From Haemophilus parainfluenzae (GTDB lineage Bacteria; Pseudomonadota; Gammaproteobacteria; Enterobacterales; Pasteurellaceae), in NCBI RefSeq assembly GCF_900450995.1, contig NZ_UGHY01000002.1, forward strand, positions 1,028,501-1,092,500: 64,000 nucleotides of DNA. The letters run 5' to 3'. The position numbers and the translations under genes are program-made. The notes under the pieces are model-generated. The model was not told the DNA's origin. It made no database searches and was given only the letters and a program-made list of their open reading frames with translations. Shown here piece by piece: positions 19,138 to 31,300 of the stretch; the first letter of the stretch is position 1, and each line of letters begins with the position of its first letter.

Positions 19138-19935
19138 ATGACGTTAGAAGTATGGCAACACATTCGCCAAGAGGTAAAAGAATTAGCAGAATGCGAACCA
19201 ATGCTCGCAAGCTTTTTCCATTCCACCATTTTAAAACATCAAAATCTTGGCAGTGCCTTGAGTTATTTACTTGCAAATAAACTGGCTAACCCGATCATGC
19301 CGGCAATTTCGCTACGTGAAATTATTGAAGAAGCCTATCAGGCCGAGCCCAATATCATTGACTGTGCTGCTTGTGATATTAAAGCCGTGCGCCACCGCGA
19401 TCCTGCTGTGGAATTGTGGTCTACCCCATTGCTTTATTTAAAAGGTTTTCACGCCATTCAAAGCTATCGCATTACCCATTATTTGTGGAACCAAAATCGA
19501 AAAGCACTCGCACTTTATTTACAAAATCAGATTTCAGTGGCTTTCGATGTAGATATTCACCCTGCGGCCAAAATTGGGCACGGCATTATGTTTGACCACG
19601 CTACCGGTATTGTCGTGGGCGAAACTTCGGTAATTGAAAATGATGTGTCTATCTTGCAAGGCGTCACCCTTGGTGGTACAGGTAAAGAATCCGGCGATCG
19701 CCATCCAAAAGTACGAGAAGGTGTAATGATTGGAGCGGGTGCAAAAATTCTCGGCAATATCGAAGTTGGCAAATATGCCAAAATTGGGGCTAACTCTGTT
19801 GTACTCCAACCGGTGCCTGAATATGCCACTGCAGCAGGTGTACCTGCTCGTATTGTTGGCAAAGACAAAGCGGCAAAACCGGCATTCGAAATGAACCAAT
19901 ATTTTATCGATGATGATATAAATTTGAATATTTAA
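19138..19935 (+). CDS. cysE: Serine O-acetyltransferase CysE
   Basis: CysE acetylates serine with acetyl-CoA, the first step of cysteine synthesis. The 265 residues show the N-terminal helical domain and the C-terminal left-handed beta-helix of hexapeptide repeats (IHPAAKIGHGIMFDHATGIVVG, then VSILQGVTLGGTGKESGDRHP with the catalytic His region). ATG at 19138 is preceded by AGGAGA. It follows gpsA after 9 bases, as in E. coli, so the two are probably one transcription unit. The C-terminal tail, which in this family binds CysK and mediates cysteine feedback, is present (YFIDDDINLNI). Confidence 0.97.
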   Translation: MTLEVWQHIRQEVKELAECEPMLASFFHSTILKHQNLGSALSYLLANKLANPIMPAISLREIIEEAYQAEPNIIDCAACDIKAVRHRDPAVELWSTPLLYLKGFHAIQSYRITHYLWNQNRKALALYLQNQISVAFDVDIHPAAKIGHGIMFDHATGIVVGETSVIENDVSILQGVTLGGTGKESGDRHPKVREGVMIGAGAKILGNIEVGKYAKIGANSVVLQPVPEYATAAGVPARIVGKDKAAKPAFEMNQYFIDDDINLNI

Positions 19936-20011
19936 AAAGTTACTATACTTAACAAATACTTAAACTTATTGTGACGAGATTCACTTTTTTTTGAGAGTAA
20001 AAGGAAGCAAT

Positions 20012-20611
20012 ATGATAGAAGATAGACAATATCCACAACTTTCGATGAATGAGTTCTTTTTTACATATAGTGCCATCTTTGTTTTGCTATTATTTATCTC
20101 TGTAATTATTTTTTTTAACGATGTTCCAACAACTGACTTTGAAATATTTATCGATGAATATTTAATTAAAGGAAGAGGAGTATATTCTCACATATACTCC
20201 TTTCAATCTGAAATAATTTCTAATTTGTCAATGATTATTGCTCCACTGTTTGCTATTTATCTAGCATTAACTTTGAAGCTCACTTACTCGTCGGAAAATG
20301 AAATTATTAATAGTGGAAGGGTAATAGAGAAAAGTGTAAAAAAAACTATATTAATTAAACTTGGCTTTATTATATCAGCTCTGCTTCTTGTAACGATGTG
20401 TGTGTTTTTAACATACATATATAATTGGGATCTTGAAGAATCTAAGACCAATACATTATTTGTCAGGGATAATGTAATATGGTTGCTATCCTTAACTTAT
20501 ATAATTTATATTGGGACATTCTTTACACTTTTTATGCTGTTTAGCGTAATACGTCACCCAGTGTCTTTATTAAAGTATCATATATACCACCCAAACTTTA
20601 ATATAATATAA
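20012..20611 (+). CDS. Hypothetical four-span membrane protein
   Basis: I do not recognise this 199-residue protein. It has about four hydrophobic spans (FFFTYSAIFVLLLFISVIIFF, LSMIIAPLFAIYLALTL, LIKLGFIISALLLVTMCVF and VIWLLSLTYIIYIGTFFTLF), with a charged loop between the second and third. ATG at 20012 is preferred over an earlier TTG because AAGGAAG lies just before it. Codon use is much more AT-rich than the flanking cysE and shikimate dehydrogenase-like genes. Its position between two normally adjacent housekeeping genes suggests a later insertion. Confidence 0.55.
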   Translation: MIEDRQYPQLSMNEFFFTYSAIFVLLLFISVIIFFNDVPTTDFEIFIDEYLIKGRGVYSHIYSFQSEIISNLSMIIAPLFAIYLALTLKLTYSSENEIINSGRVIEKSVKKTILIKLGFIISALLLVTMCVFLTYIYNWDLEESKTNTLFVRDNVIWLLSLTYIIYIGTFFTLFMLFSVIRHPVSLLKYHIYHPNFNII

Positions 20612-20691
20612 TATAATAGAGATAATAAAAAATTGATATTGTTCCCTTAGCAGCAGGTAAATATTCTTAAGTTATTTATTAAGGAAGCAAA

Positions 20692-21507
20692 ATGATTAAC
20701 AAAGACACCCAACTTTGTATGTCCCTTTCTGGCAGACCGGGCAATTTTGGCACAACATTCCATAACTATCTGTATCAAAAATTAGGGCTTAATTTTATCT
20801 ATAAAGCCTTTACGACTACGGATATTGAAAACGCCGTCAAAGGCATTCGTGCACTTGGTATTCGAGGTTGTGCCGTTTCGATGCCTTTTAAAGAAAGCTG
20901 CATGCCATTTTTAGATGAAATCTCGTCTTCTGCGCTAGCCATTCAGTCTGTGAATACCATTGTGAATGAGCAAGGTTTTCTTCGTGCTTACAATACCGAC
21001 TATATTGCCATTGTTAAACTTATCGAAGAATATCAATTAGATAAAAAGAGTCGCGTGATTGTACGAGGCAGTGGTGGCATGGCAAAAGCCGTCGTCGCAG
21101 CCTTCAAAAACAGTGGATTTGAGCATCTGAAGATTTTTGCTCGAAATGAAAAAACAGGTAAAAATTTAGCCGCACTTTATGGCTATGAATATATCTCATC
21201 TTTAGGCAATCAATCGGCAGACATTTTAGTCAACGTTACGCCAATTGGGATGAAAGGTGGAAAAGAAGAATTTGATCTCGCCTTTCCTGAAAATCTCATT
21301 CAACAAGCTCAAACCGCTTTTGATGTGGTAGCGATTCCTGCTGAAACACCGTTTATCCAACATGCGCAAAAGCAAGGCAAACAAACGATTTCTGGTGCTG
21401 AAGTCATTGTGCTACAAGCCGTTGAACAATTTGAGCTCTACACAGGTATTCGACCTAATGACCAATTAGTCGCTGAAGCCGCAGCTTTTGCTCGGAAAAA
21501 CAGTTAA
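20692..21507 (+). CDS. Shikimate 5-dehydrogenase-like protein (HI0607 type)
   Basis: A 271-residue AroE superfamily enzyme of the type described for H. influenzae HI0607. It keeps the substrate domain motif AVSMPFKESCM with the catalytic Lys, SVNTIVN, YNTDY, and the nucleotide loop VRGSGGMAKAVVAA. In standard AroE the loop is GAGGA; the change to GSGG and the substrate-site differences place it in the shikimate dehydrogenase-like branch, whose shikimate activity is reported to be weak. The true substrate is uncertain. Start ATG follows AAGGAAG. A USS-pair terminator ends the gene. Confidence 0.85.
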   Translation: MINKDTQLCMSLSGRPGNFGTTFHNYLYQKLGLNFIYKAFTTTDIENAVKGIRALGIRGCAVSMPFKESCMPFLDEISSSALAIQSVNTIVNEQGFLRAYNTDYIAIVKLIEEYQLDKKSRVIVRGSGGMAKAVVAAFKNSGFEHLKIFARNEKTGKNLAALYGYEYISSLGNQSADILVNVTPIGMKGGKEEFDLAFPENLIQQAQTAFDVVAIPAETPFIQHAQKQGKQTISGAEVIVLQAVEQFELYTGIRPNDQLVAEAAAFARKNS

Positions 21508-21545
21508 AAAAAGAACCGCACTTCCCAAAAAGTGCGGTTCTTTTT
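21508..21545 (+). terminator. Uptake-signal pair terminator
   Basis: A perfect 16-bp stem, AAAAAGAACCGCACTT/AAGTGCGGTTCTTTTT, with loop CCCAAA. It serves both the shikimate dehydrogenase-like gene and the convergent udp, and its arms contain the DNA uptake signal. Confidence 0.92.
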
Positions 21546-21554
21546 ATCTGAGTG

Positions 21555-22313
21555 TTACGATAACAATTTTCTTGCTGCTTCGACTACGACTGATACTGCT
21601 TTGTCCTCCGTATCTTTCATGGTGGCTTCATTTGGAATTTCTTGTTGTGTACGGTTCACAATCACACCTGCTACCATACCAGCTCGTAAGCCAAGGGCGT
21701 TACACATGGTGAATAATGTCGCTGACTCCATCTCGTAGTTCATCACATTGAGATCTTGCCATTGTTTTAACAAACCTTGGTAATCGCGATACACTTTACC
21801 GCTGTAAGTGTCATAACGTTCTTGACCTGGATAGAAGGTATCAGACGACGCGGTAATTCCTACAAATGGCTCAATACCTTTTTCTTTCGCCGCATTGAAA
21901 AGCGCGGTGGTACATTCAAAATTTGCCACTGCTGGATATTCAATTGGTGCAAAATGACGGCTTGCACCATCAAGACGAACCGCACCTGTTGTAACAAGTA
22001 CATCCCCCACATTAATATGTGGTTGAATCGCGCCTGTTGTACCAATACGTAAGAATGTACGCACGCCAAGCTGAGCCAGCTCTTCCACACAGATAGACGT
22101 AGAAGGCCCGCCAATACCAGTTGAACATACAACTACCGGTTGACCATTTAAATAGCCCAACCAAGAAGTGTATTCACGTGTACTTGCAAGAAACTCAGGA
22201 TTATCAAGTTTTTTAGCAATACGTTCACTACGCGCAGGATCGCCCGGCACGATAGCTAATGTGGCACCTTTTAGTTGTGCTTTAGTCAGGTTTAAGTGAA
22301 ATACATCAGACAT
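21555..22313 (-). CDS. udp: Uridine phosphorylase
   Basis: Udp splits uridine with phosphate into uracil and ribose-1-phosphate for pyrimidine salvage. The 252-residue protein has the nucleoside phosphorylase pattern: [14 protein letters not shown] phosphate loop, [25 protein letters not shown], and the purine/uridine-site [13 protein letters not shown]. The ATG at 22313 ([13 protein letters not shown]) is chosen since GGAG lies before it; the frame is open a further 14 codons upstream. Length equals E. coli Udp. Confidence 0.96.
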   Translation of the reverse strand: MSDVFHLNLTKAQLKGATLAIVPGDPARSERIAKKLDNPEFLASTREYTSWLGYLNGQPVVVCSTGIGGPSTSICVEELAQLGVRTFLRIGTTGAIQPHINVGDVLVTTGAVRLDGASRHFAPIEYPAVANFECTTALFNAAKEKGIEPFVGITASSDTFYPGQERYDTYSGKVYRDYQGLLKQWQDLNVMNYEMESATLFTMCNALGLRAGMVAGVIVNRTQQEIPNEATMKDTEDKAVSVVVEAARKLLS

Positions 22314-22362
22314 AACAATCTCCTTTTTATCATTCTTGCCGCAAAGTGCGGTCAAATTTTCG

Positions 22363-23861
22363 TTATTTTTTCAATGCACCTAAGATACCACGCATGATTT
22401 GTTTGGTCACTTCATTACGAATATTGCGACCAACTGATTTTGCCACACTATTCACAATTTGCTCTGTTGGGGAAAGTTTATCCCGCGTTTTTGTGTTCCA
22501 AAAATCATGCGGCTTAAGCTACCCAATAAACCGCTCTCTTCCTCTTGCTGCGCTTGGTTGGCTTGTTTTTGTTGCACTGCTGCTAAATCCGCTTGTGCAT
22601 TTAACACTTCGAAAGCTGATTCATTATCCACATAATCTTTATAGAAGGCATAAAGCTCATCGTCTTTCACCCACGCTGCACGCTCTTCCACTGTCACTGG
22701 TGCAAGTTGGCTTTTAGGTGGGTAAACATATGCCACTTCAACTGGCGCAGGCATACCTTTTTCATCTAAGAAAGAAACCAATGCCTGACCCACACCTAAA
22801 GTTGAAATGGTTTCCACCACATTGACTGCAGGGTTAGAACGGAATGTTTCTGCCGCAGATTTCACTGCTTTTTGATCGCGTGGTGTAAAAGCACGTAATG
22901 CGTGTTGAACGCGGTTACCTAATTGGCCTAACACGGTATCCGGTAAATCTAATGGATTTTGAGTCACAAAATAAATCCCCACACCTTTAGAACGAATCAA
23001 GCGAACCACTTGTTCCACTTTATCCACCAACACACTTGGTGCACCATCAAAGAGTAAATGCGCTTCATCGAAGAACATCACAAATTTTGGTTTATCCGGA
23101 TCGCCAACTTCTGGTAATTGTTCAAATAATTCAGACATCAACCAAAGCAAGAATGCGCTATACATTCTTGGTGAATTGATTAATTTTTCAGAATTTAAAA
23201 CATTGATCACGCCACGACCATCACGGGTTTGTAACCAATCTTCAAGATTTAATGCTGGCTCACCAAAAAGATTTGTCGCCCCTTCATTTTCAAGGGTCAG
23301 TAAAGCACGTTGAATCGCGCCCACACTCGCAGCTGATACGTTGCCATATTCTACTTGGAACGATTTGGCGTTCTCTGCTACAAATTTAAGCATGGCGCGT
23401 AAATCTTTTAAATCAATGAGTAGCAAACCTTTATCATCTGCAACACGGAATACGAGGTTTAATAAGCCTTCTTGGGTTGCATTTAAATTTAATAAACGGG
23501 AAAGTAATAATGGCCCCATTTCAGAAATCGTGGTGCGAAGCGGAATACCGGTTTCACCGAATACATCCCAAAATGACACAGGATAGCCATTTAAATAACT
23601 CTCGCCCCCTAAATCAAATTGCTCAATGCGTTCCGCCACTTTGCCACTAAATGTGCCCGCTTTTACTAAACCCGACAAATCGCCTTTTACATCGACTAAA
23701 AAAACCGGCACACCATCATCACTGAACGCCTCTGCCATTTTACGTAATGTCACGGTTTTCCCCGTCCCTGTCGCTCCAGCGATCAGGCCATGACGGTTTG
23801 CCATTTTTGCGGTAATACCAAGGGTTTGACCTTGTTCGGTACGCGCGAGAGAATATTGCAT
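22363..23861 (-). CDS. yjgR: HerA/YjgR-type ATPase (DUF853), frame broken near the C-terminus
   Basis: A P-loop ATPase of the HerA-FtsK superfamily, DUF853 (YjgR) branch. Walker [14 protein letters not shown] lies near residue 30, Walker [15 protein letters not shown] near residue 270, and [20 protein letters not shown] follows. The first frame stops at 22452 after a divergent tail. At GGG (plus-strand CCC, 22482-22484) one extra G restores [18 protein letters not shown] and the family C-terminus down to TAA at 22363-22365, about 500 residues. This is another missing-G break. The cellular role of YjgR is not settled. Confidence 0.85.
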
Positions 23862-23984
23862 AAAGATTCCTTTGTTTTGTTGGTTTTATTTAAGACGAAT
23901 GATAAGGAAAAAACGAAGTGCGGTCAAAATTTAAGTGATTTTACGGTATAATTTCTCAAAACTAACTCAAAGCAGGAAAAATAG

Positions 23985-24662
23985 ATGTCAAACGCAAAAA
24001 TTCTTATTATTAAAACAGGATTAATAGAAACCTTAACGTTCCCTGATGGTAGCTCATATGAAAGTGCCATCCGTAAAAAACCGGTATCGATGGTAAAAGT
24101 GCACACACTGGGTGCAGAAGGTAACGATGTGGGTTTAAAAGCCCATCACGGTGGTGTTGATAAAGCCTTGTTTTTTATGTCTGATGTGTCTTTCCCTGCT
24201 TTAAACGAGCTACTTGGTGAAAAGTTTGATTTTCACGGTAGCGCGATTTATGGTGAAAACTTTGTGGTATCCGGCTTACATGAAGATAATGTCTGCATAG
24301 GCGATCGTTACAAAATTGGCTCTACTCTGTTAGAAGTGTCTCAACCCCGCAAACCTTGCGAGCGTTTATCTCATAATACCAAGAATGAGAATACAAGAGA
24401 GGTTATTCGTCAGTCAGGTTGGACTGGCTGGTATGTTCGCGTGATCGAAGAAGGTGAAATTCATCAAGGTGATGAACTTATTTTGCAACATCGTCCTTAT
24501 CCAGAATGGACAATTCGTCGTTTAAACACGCTACTTTCTACCCCTTCAAGTGTGGCTGAATTAGAAGAGGCCTTAGCCATTGAGGAATTAGCGCCAGCGT
24601 TTAAACGTTCTATCCATTCACAATTACATAATTTACAACAGGCGGCTAAAAATGTCGGCTAA
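23985..24662 (+). CDS. MOSC domain protein (YiiM-like)
   Basis: A 225-residue protein of the YiiM branch of MOSC proteins, which bind molybdenum cofactor and in E. coli YiiM reduce N-hydroxylated bases. Hallmarks are [25 protein letters not shown] and the conserved Cys in [12 protein letters not shown], the presumed Mo ligand. The C-terminal helical segment ([13 protein letters not shown]) belongs to the 3-alpha domain of YiiM. The following ychJ starts 11 bases before its stop, so the two are coupled. Confidence 0.88.
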   Translation: MSNAKILIIKTGLIETLTFPDGSSYESAIRKKPVSMVKVHTLGAEGNDVGLKAHHGGVDKALFFMSDVSFPALNELLGEKFDFHGSAIYGENFVVSGLHEDNVCIGDRYKIGSTLLEVSQPRKPCERLSHNTKNENTREVIRQSGWTGWYVRVIEEGEIHQGDELILQHRPYPEWTIRRLNTLLSTPSSVAELEEALAIEELAPAFKRSIHSQLHNLQQAAKNVG

Positions 24663-25125
24663 AACGACCGCACTTTGCCCATGCCAATCTTCACTTTCTT
24701 ACGAAGATTGCTGCGGACGCTTTCATTCAGGCAATATGTTTCCAGAAACAGCGGAACAACTTATGCGTTCCCGCTATTCAGCGTTTGTGCTCAAAAATAT
24801 TCCCTATATTGTGCAAACCACGGTACCAAGCCAACAAGCGTTATTAGATCAAAAAGCCCTGCAAGATTGGGCTAATGAAACGCAATGGCTCGGTTTAGAT
24901 ATTATCAAAACAGAAACCTTAACCAAAACACAAAGTGCGGTTGAATTTAAAGCACATTTTCAAGGCAGCGAACAGCCGCAAGTGCATCACGAATATTCTC
25001 TTTTTGTAAAAATCGATGGCCGTTGGTATTTTGTTGATCCTACTGTGCCACTCCCAAGCAATAAACAGCCTTGTGTTTGTGGTTCAGGGAAGAAATTTAA
25101 ACATTGTTGCGGAGGCTTGCTCTAA
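24652..25125 (+). CDS. ychJ: YchJ family protein with two SEC-C motifs
   Basis: A 157-residue protein of the UPF0225/YchJ family. It carries two zinc-binding SEC-C motifs, [17 protein letters not shown] at the N-terminus and [15 protein letters not shown] at the C-terminus, around an NTF2-like middle ([16 protein letters not shown]). Function is unknown; SEC-C motifs often mediate contact with proteins or ribosomes. The start overlaps the MOSC gene and the stop overlaps the next start (TAATG), so MOSC-ychJ-yihY-dtd is one coupled operon. Confidence 0.93.
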   Translation: MSAKTTALCPCQSSLSYEDCCGRFHSGNMFPETAEQLMRSRYSAFVLKNIPYIVQTTVPSQQALLDQKALQDWANETQWLGLDIIKTETLTKTQSAVEFKAHFQGSEQPQVHHEYSLFVKIDGRWYFVDPTVPLPSNKQPCVCGSGKKFKHCCGGLL

Positions 25126-25949
25126 TGACCCTAACGTCTTTTCTCGCATTATTCTGGCAGCGTTCTCAAGAAAACAAATTAACGCAAGCTGCCGGTTCAC
25201 TCACCTACAGCACCATGCTCGCCATCGTTCCATTAATTATGGTGGTGTTTTCGATTTTCTCCGCCTTTCCTGTTTTTAACGAAGTAACCGGGGCATTGAA
25301 AGAATTCATCTTCACCAATTTTGCCCCTTCCGCAAGTGATGTTGTGGGGCAATATATTGATGAATTCGTCCATAACTCCAAGCAAATGAGTGCCGTGGGG
25401 ATTGTGAGTTTGATTTTAGTGGCATTGATGCTGATTAACTCTATCGACCGCACACTTAATGGCATTTGGCAAGATACCAGTAATCGCCCGATTTTTACGT
25501 CATTTGCTATTTATTGGCTCATTTTAACGCTCGGTCCACTTTTAATCGGTACCAGCATTGCCGCAAGTTCCTATGTCAAAGCCATGTTCGAGCAATCGGA
25601 AACGCTCTCTTTTGGCTTAAAACTCCTCAGTTTTGTGCCATTTCTTTCTACTTGGTTTATCTTCACGCTTATTTATATGGTCGTGCCAAATAAGAAAGTC
25701 AGCATCAAACATTCTGCCGCAGGTGCATTAATTGCGGCAATCTTCTTCACTTTAGGGAAACAAGCTTTTACTTGGTACATTACGACATTCCCGTCTTACC
25801 AATTAATTTACGGTGCCATGGCAACACTACCCATTATGTTATTGTGGATTCAAATCAGCTGGACAGTGGTGTTATTCGGTGCACAATTAGCTGCAGTGCT
25901 TGCAGAAGTGCAGTCAATGAATCAAACAAATTTAGAGGAAGTAAAATGA
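25125..25949 (+). CDS. yihY: YihY/BrkB family inner-membrane protein
   Basis: A 274-residue polytopic membrane protein of the YihY (formerly misnamed Rbn) family, about six spans. Family signatures include [20 protein letters not shown] and [14 protein letters not shown]. The ATG at 25125 sits in TAATG with the ychJ stop; a slightly longer in-frame start exists but lies inside ychJ. Old annotations as ribonuclease BN are incorrect for the family; the actual role is unknown. It overlaps dtd by four bases (ATGA). Confidence 0.92.
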   Translation: MTLTSFLALFWQRSQENKLTQAAGSLTYSTMLAIVPLIMVVFSIFSAFPVFNEVTGALKEFIFTNFAPSASDVVGQYIDEFVHNSKQMSAVGIVSLILVALMLINSIDRTLNGIWQDTSNRPIFTSFAIYWLILTLGPLLIGTSIAASSYVKAMFEQSETLSFGLKLLSFVPFLSTWFIFTLIYMVVPNKKVSIKHSAAGALIAAIFFTLGKQAFTWYITTFPSYQLIYGAMATLPIMLLWIQISWTVVLFGAQLAAVLAEVQSMNQTNLEEVK

Positions 25950-26380
25950 TTGCGTTAATTCAGCGTGTTACGCAGGCTAAAGTGGAAGTTGAAGGTCAAA
26001 TTGTGGGGCAAATCGGCAAAGGATTATTAGTTTTATTAGGCGTAGAAAAAGAAGATGACCAAGCCAAAGCGGATAAACTCGCTGAGAAGGTCTTAAATTA
26101 CCGTATTTTCAGCGATGAAAATGACAAAATGAATTTAAACGTGCAGCAAATCGGTGGTGAAGTGCTTGTGGTATCCCAATTTACTTTAGCCGCTAACACG
26201 CAAAAAGGCTTACGACCAAGTTTCTCAAAAGGTGCCGCACCAACATTAGCTAACGAATTATATGAGTATTTTTCGCAAAAATGTGCAGAAAAAGTCACTG
26301 TTGCCAATGGACAATTTGCGGCAGATATGCAAGTGAGCCTCACCAATGATGGTCCAGTTACATTTTGGTTAAATGTCTGA
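25946..26380 (+). CDS. dtd: D-aminoacyl-tRNA deacylase
   Basis: Dtd hydrolyses D-amino acids wrongly attached to tRNA, such as D-Tyr-tRNA. The 144-residue protein contains the two active-site motifs SQFTLAA (catalytic) and NDGPVTFWL (Gly-cisPro-like). Length equals E. coli Dtd. The ATG at 25946 overlaps the yihY stop by four bases, which settles the start against a longer upstream frame that lies within yihY. Confidence 0.97.
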   Translation: MIALIQRVTQAKVEVEGQIVGQIGKGLLVLLGVEKEDDQAKADKLAEKVLNYRIFSDENDKMNLNVQQIGGEVLVVSQFTLAANTQKGLRPSFSKGAAPTLANELYEYFSQKCAEKVTVANGQFAADMQVSLTNDGPVTFWLNV

Positions 26381-26568
26381 ATAAAGACAAAAATCGCTAT
26401 TTTTTTCACAGCAAAGGAAACTCTTTCTTTGATCGCATTGTCGTATTAACGCTCAAATGCATATAACAATTTCAAATCTCATCCATAATTGCGTTGGTAA
26501 TCCCCTTATTTTATGGGTAAACTAAGGCGGTTTGATGTGGATCTTCTTAAAGTTTAGCTTGTAATAAA

Positions 26569-28305
26569 ATGAAAAAAATTTCGTTAAAAATAACCGCTCT
26601 TTTGTTTGGATGGATAAGTTTTTCAGCCCTTGCAGAACAAACCGTGGATATTGAGATCCGCGGAATCAAGGGTGAACGCGCCATTCGCAATACAGATATG
26701 AATGTCAAACTCATTGATAAAGGTGAAATGGACGGTTCAGATCGGTATAAACAACTCGTTTCAGATGCTGTTGATAAAGGCCTTCGAGTCTTTGGTTATT
26801 ATGGTTCTTCCGTGACCTTTGAATTGAAAAAACGCAAAGGTCAACGAGACTTACTTATCGCCAATGTAAAACCTGGTGAACCAAGTAAAATTGCCGGAAC
26901 AGAAGTTGAAATTACAGGAGAAGCAGCAGAAGACGAAAACTTCACAGCACTCCGTAAAAACTTACCCAAAAAAGGCGAGTTAGTTGAGCATCAAAAATAC
27001 GATGATTACAAAACCAGTATTTCAAACCTTGCCCTTGCTCGCGGTTATCTTGATGGAAAATTCCAAATTTCTCGCTTAGAAATCAGCCCTGAAACCCATG
27101 AAGCATGGTGGCGTATGTTATTTGATAGTGGTGTGCGGTATCATTACGGCAACATCACATTCAACCATTCCCAAATTCGCGAAGACTATTTGCAAAATAT
27201 GCTCAACATTAAATCGGGCGATCCTTATTTAGTCAGCGATTTATCTGAATTAACTAACGATTTTTCTTCTACCAACTGGTTTAGCTCAGTGCTTTTACAG
27301 CCTCATGTCCGCGAAGAAGAAAAATTAGTGGATATCGAATTGTTACTTTATCCACGTAAGAAAAACTCAATGGAGCTTGGGGTCGGCTTTGCAACCGATA
27401 CGGGCCCTCATGTCCAAATTGGTTGGACAAAACCTTGGATTAATAGCCGAGGTCATAGTTTCCGTACAAATCTTTACATCTCTGCACCAAAGCAAAACTT
27501 TGAAGCCACTTATAAAATACCATTGTTGAAAAATCCATTAAATTATTATTATGAATTTTCAACCGGTTATGAAAAAGAAAATAAAAACGATACGGATACC
27601 AAATCACTCACTTTTGCTGCATTACGTTATTGGAATAATAAAGAGGGGTGGCAATATTTTGCGGGTCTTCGTGTCCGTTACGACAGCTTCACGCAAGCTG
27701 ATTTCACCGATAAAACGCTCCTTGTTTATCCTACCGGAGGCTTTAGCCGGACTCGTTTAAAAGGCGGTCAATTCCCAACATGGGGAGATACCCAAAAAAT
27801 CACGGTCGATTTAGGGAATAAGCTTTGGATGTCAGAAGCCAATTTCTTTAAAGTTCAAGCTTCCACCGCATGGATTCGTACTTATGCAGAAAATCACCGT
27901 TTTATTACCCGTGCAGAAATTGGTTATTTAAATACCGCGGATATTCGTAAAATTCCACCAGCATTACGTTTCTTTGTGGGGGGCGATCGCAGCGTGCGAG
28001 GTTATGGCTATAAGAAAATCTCACCAAAAAATAAAGATGGAAAACTCGTGGGCGGTTCTCGCTTAGTAACAGGTAGCCTTGAATACCAATATCAAGTTTA
28101 CCCAAATTGGTGGGGAGCCGTATTTGCGGATACAGGTTTAGCCGCTGATGCTTACAAAGCAAATGAGTTACGCTACGGCGCAGGTTTCGGTGTACGTTGG
28201 GCATCGCCAGTTGGCGCTATCAAATTTGATATTGCAACGCCAATTCGAGATAAAGATAACAGCAAAAACATTCAATTTTACATTGGCTTAGGGGCTGAAA
28301 TTTAG
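26569..28305 (+). CDS. tamA: Outer-membrane translocation protein TamA
   Basis: TamA is the Omp85-family outer-membrane subunit of the translocation and assembly module, which with TamB helps place proteins such as autotransporters and assists lipid transport. The 578 residues start with a signal peptide ([13 protein letters not shown], cleavage about residue 22), followed by three POTRA domains to about residue 260 and a 16-strand beta barrel. The conserved lid-lock motif appears as [11 protein letters not shown]. The protein ends in a strand with a charged last residue. tamB begins a few bases later. Confidence 0.94.
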   Translation: MKKISLKITALLFGWISFSALAEQTVDIEIRGIKGERAIRNTDMNVKLIDKGEMDGSDRYKQLVSDAVDKGLRVFGYYGSSVTFELKKRKGQRDLLIANVKPGEPSKIAGTEVEITGEAAEDENFTALRKNLPKKGELVEHQKYDDYKTSISNLALARGYLDGKFQISRLEISPETHEAWWRMLFDSGVRYHYGNITFNHSQIREDYLQNMLNIKSGDPYLVSDLSELTNDFSSTNWFSSVLLQPHVREEEKLVDIELLLYPRKKNSMELGVGFATDTGPHVQIGWTKPWINSRGHSFRTNLYISAPKQNFEATYKIPLLKNPLNYYYEFSTGYEKENKNDTDTKSLTFAALRYWNNKEGWQYFAGLRVRYDSFTQADFTDKTLLVYPTGGFSRTRLKGGQFPTWGDTQKITVDLGNKLWMSEANFFKVQASTAWIRTYAENHRFITRAEIGYLNTADIRKIPPALRFFVGGDRSVRGYGYKKISPKNKDGKLVGGSRLVTGSLEYQYQVYPNWWGAVFADTGLAADAYKANELRYGAGFGVRWASPVGAIKFDIATPIRDKDNSKNIQFYIGLGAEI

Positions 28306-28314
28306 GGTATGACT

Positions 28315-31300
28315 ATGTCTGAACAAGAAAAACAACCAGATAACCAAACGACACAACCCGTTAAAAAGAAAAAGACCTGCCGTAAAATTTTATGTGTTGG
28401 AAGTGCGGTCATTTTTGTCCCTGTTTTAGGCTTGGTCACAGCACTTTCTTTTGATAGTGGACAACGTGCACTTATTCAACTCGCCGATAAAATGCTCGAT
28501 AGCTTATCAATTGAGCAAGTCAGCGGTGGCTTACAAGATGGTTTAGTCTTAGAAAATTTACGTTTTCAAACAACCAGCGTAGATGTGGCTCTTCCTAAAA
28601 CGCACTTACAACTGAATTTAGCTCGTTTACTTTCAGGTGAGATTATTGTTGATGACCTCAGCTTAACGCAGCCTAAAATCACCATTGATACCCGTGTCAT
28701 GCCGCATTCTGAAGAGAAATCCACAGAAAGTGGTCCAATGGAAAAAATCCATTTACCGGTTTCTGTACAAGTGAAAAATGTCGCGATTACTGACTTTGAT
28801 ATGAAACTCGATCAAAGCAATATTACGTTTTCGTCATTTCAAAGTGCGGTCAGTTTAAACAATGAATCTGGCCTTACCCTTGAGCCCACCACGCTTTCAG
28901 ATGTACTTTTCTCAACGGTCTCCCTAACTCAACCGAATCCCCCTCAGCCTGAGAAAAAAGAACCTGCTAAACCCGTTGATTGGGCGCAAATTGAGCAAAC
29001 ACTCACACCCGCTTTTTTAGGTAATTTAAATACGGTAAACTTGCCTTTTGATATGCACATTCCAAGTGTTTTGGGGACAAACTGGCAATATCAATCGCTC
29101 AATGAAAAAGGCGAAGAAACCCAAAAAATCACTGTGCCTAAAGTAGAATTGCAAGCGGATGCCACCGATCATTTAGTGAAATTACAAAAACTCGACATTG
29201 ACAGCTCTCTTGGTACACTTTCTAGCCAAGGACAACTCCAGCTCAATGAAGATTTTCCGGTTGATCTCACATTAAAATCTGATCTCCAAGCCTTTAAATC
29301 AAAAGACAAAACTATTCTGCCAGCCAGCAAAGTTGATCTCAATTTATCGGGTTCATTGAAAAAAACGACCTCACTTTCGTTAACCACACAGGGTGTGCTT
29401 GATGCGACCTTAACGGGTGATGTGAAACTGGCTGAAGATAAAATGCCATTAAATCTGCAGTTAAAAGCGAAAAAAGGTCAATACGCTTTTGCAGATAGCC
29501 TTGCACCGCTCAAAATTAACGATGTTGATATCAAGCTTACAGGCGATTTATTGAATTATCACGCAGAGGTTGTTGGGGGCGTGGAAGGTATGGATCATAT
29601 CCCTCACACTCATGTTGATTTGAATGCAGACGGTAAGCTCTATGAAGTCACCATCAACGAATTAAAACTTGCTGCCCTCGATGGTACGGCACGTTTAACG
29701 GGTTCATCAAACTGGAAAGATGGCGCGCAATGGGATGTGACCGCTGATTTAAACAAAATGAACATTCGCCCTTATGTGCCAGCCATGCCAGCCGTATTAT
29801 CGGGCAAAGTGAGCTCAAAAGGCTCCGCAGATTCCAATCATTGGAAAGTGGATGTGCCAGCCGTGGATTTAACCGGTAGTCTCTCTTCTCGCCCATTAAG
29901 CTTAAAAGGTAGTGTCTTTTTAAGTCATGAAACCTTATTAAACATTCCTGATTTATTACTGAACTATGGCGATAACCGCATTGCGGCAAAAGGTATATTA
30001 GGTGATAAATCAAACCTAGATTTAGATATCAACGCACCAAGCTTGCGTGGTCTGTGGCAAGATTTAGCAGGTTCCGTGGTCGGTAAAGCTCAGATTTTAG
30101 GTAAGCTTACTGCGCCAACCATTAATACTGATTTAACGGCACAAGGCTTGCACTTCCAAGGGTTAGACTTATCCAAAGCCTTAATTAAAGGTAATGTTGT
30201 GAGTGAACCGCAAGTGAAAGGTGAACTTAACGTCAAAGCGGAAAACCTCCGCTATGGCGACAGCATTAAATTGCATAATATTGATTTGAATGCATCGGGT
30301 GATGAAAAACATCATACGCTTAACTTAAAATCCAAAGGTGAACCCGTTGCAGCTGATTTACAAATTACCGGCAATTTTGACCGCACTTCTCAGCAATGGA
30401 AGGGAAATTTAAGCCAGGTACATTTAAATTCACCCATCGGCGATTTTAAAGTTAATCAAACTATTCCGGTGACTTATGACAATAAAAAAATCCAAGCCAC
30501 CATCGGATCACACTGCTGGGTTAACCAAGATTTAGATCTGTGTTTTCCACAACAATTTACGGCAGGGAAAAACGGTGAAGTCCCTTTTGAGCTTAAACGC
30601 ATTAATTTAGATGTAGTGAATAGATTGATAGGTCAAAACACGCTCAAAGGCCAATTACAAAGCCGAGGAAAAGTGGCATGGTTCAGCGATAAACCGTTAC
30701 AACTAAATGTGGCAGTAGAAGGTAATAACATTGGTGTGGCTCAAAAATTAGACTACCGCATCTTTAAGCTAGATATTCCTAAATTAAGTGTGAATGCCGA
30801 TATTCAAAATAACAATTTAACCCTGAAATCAGACATTAACGTTCAGAATCAAGGCCGAATTGGCACAGACTTAAAAATTAATGATTTAAGTAAAGGCCGA
30901 CAACTAGGCGGCACCTTTACCATTGAAGGTTTACGCTTATCCTTAGCGAATCAACTTTTCTCTAGCGGTGAAAGCATGGATGGTGAAGTGGTTTCTCGCT
31001 TAAGTTTCGGTGGCAATTTAGAAAAACCATTATTAAACGGTAATTTCGATATTCGCAATGTAAAAACAAAACTGAAAAGCCTGCCTTTTGATGTAACTGA
31101 TGGTCAAGTGGCAATCCGCTTTAATGGCACTTCTTCAACTTTAAATGGTCATGTACAAACACCAGATAGTAAACTCAACATCAATGGGCTGGCTAACTGG
31201 GCACACATGAATAACTGGACGGCTGAAGTCAGAGCGCAAGCAGATAACTTCAAAGTTGATATTCCTTCTATGGCGAAGTTAAAAGTCAGCCCGAATGTGG

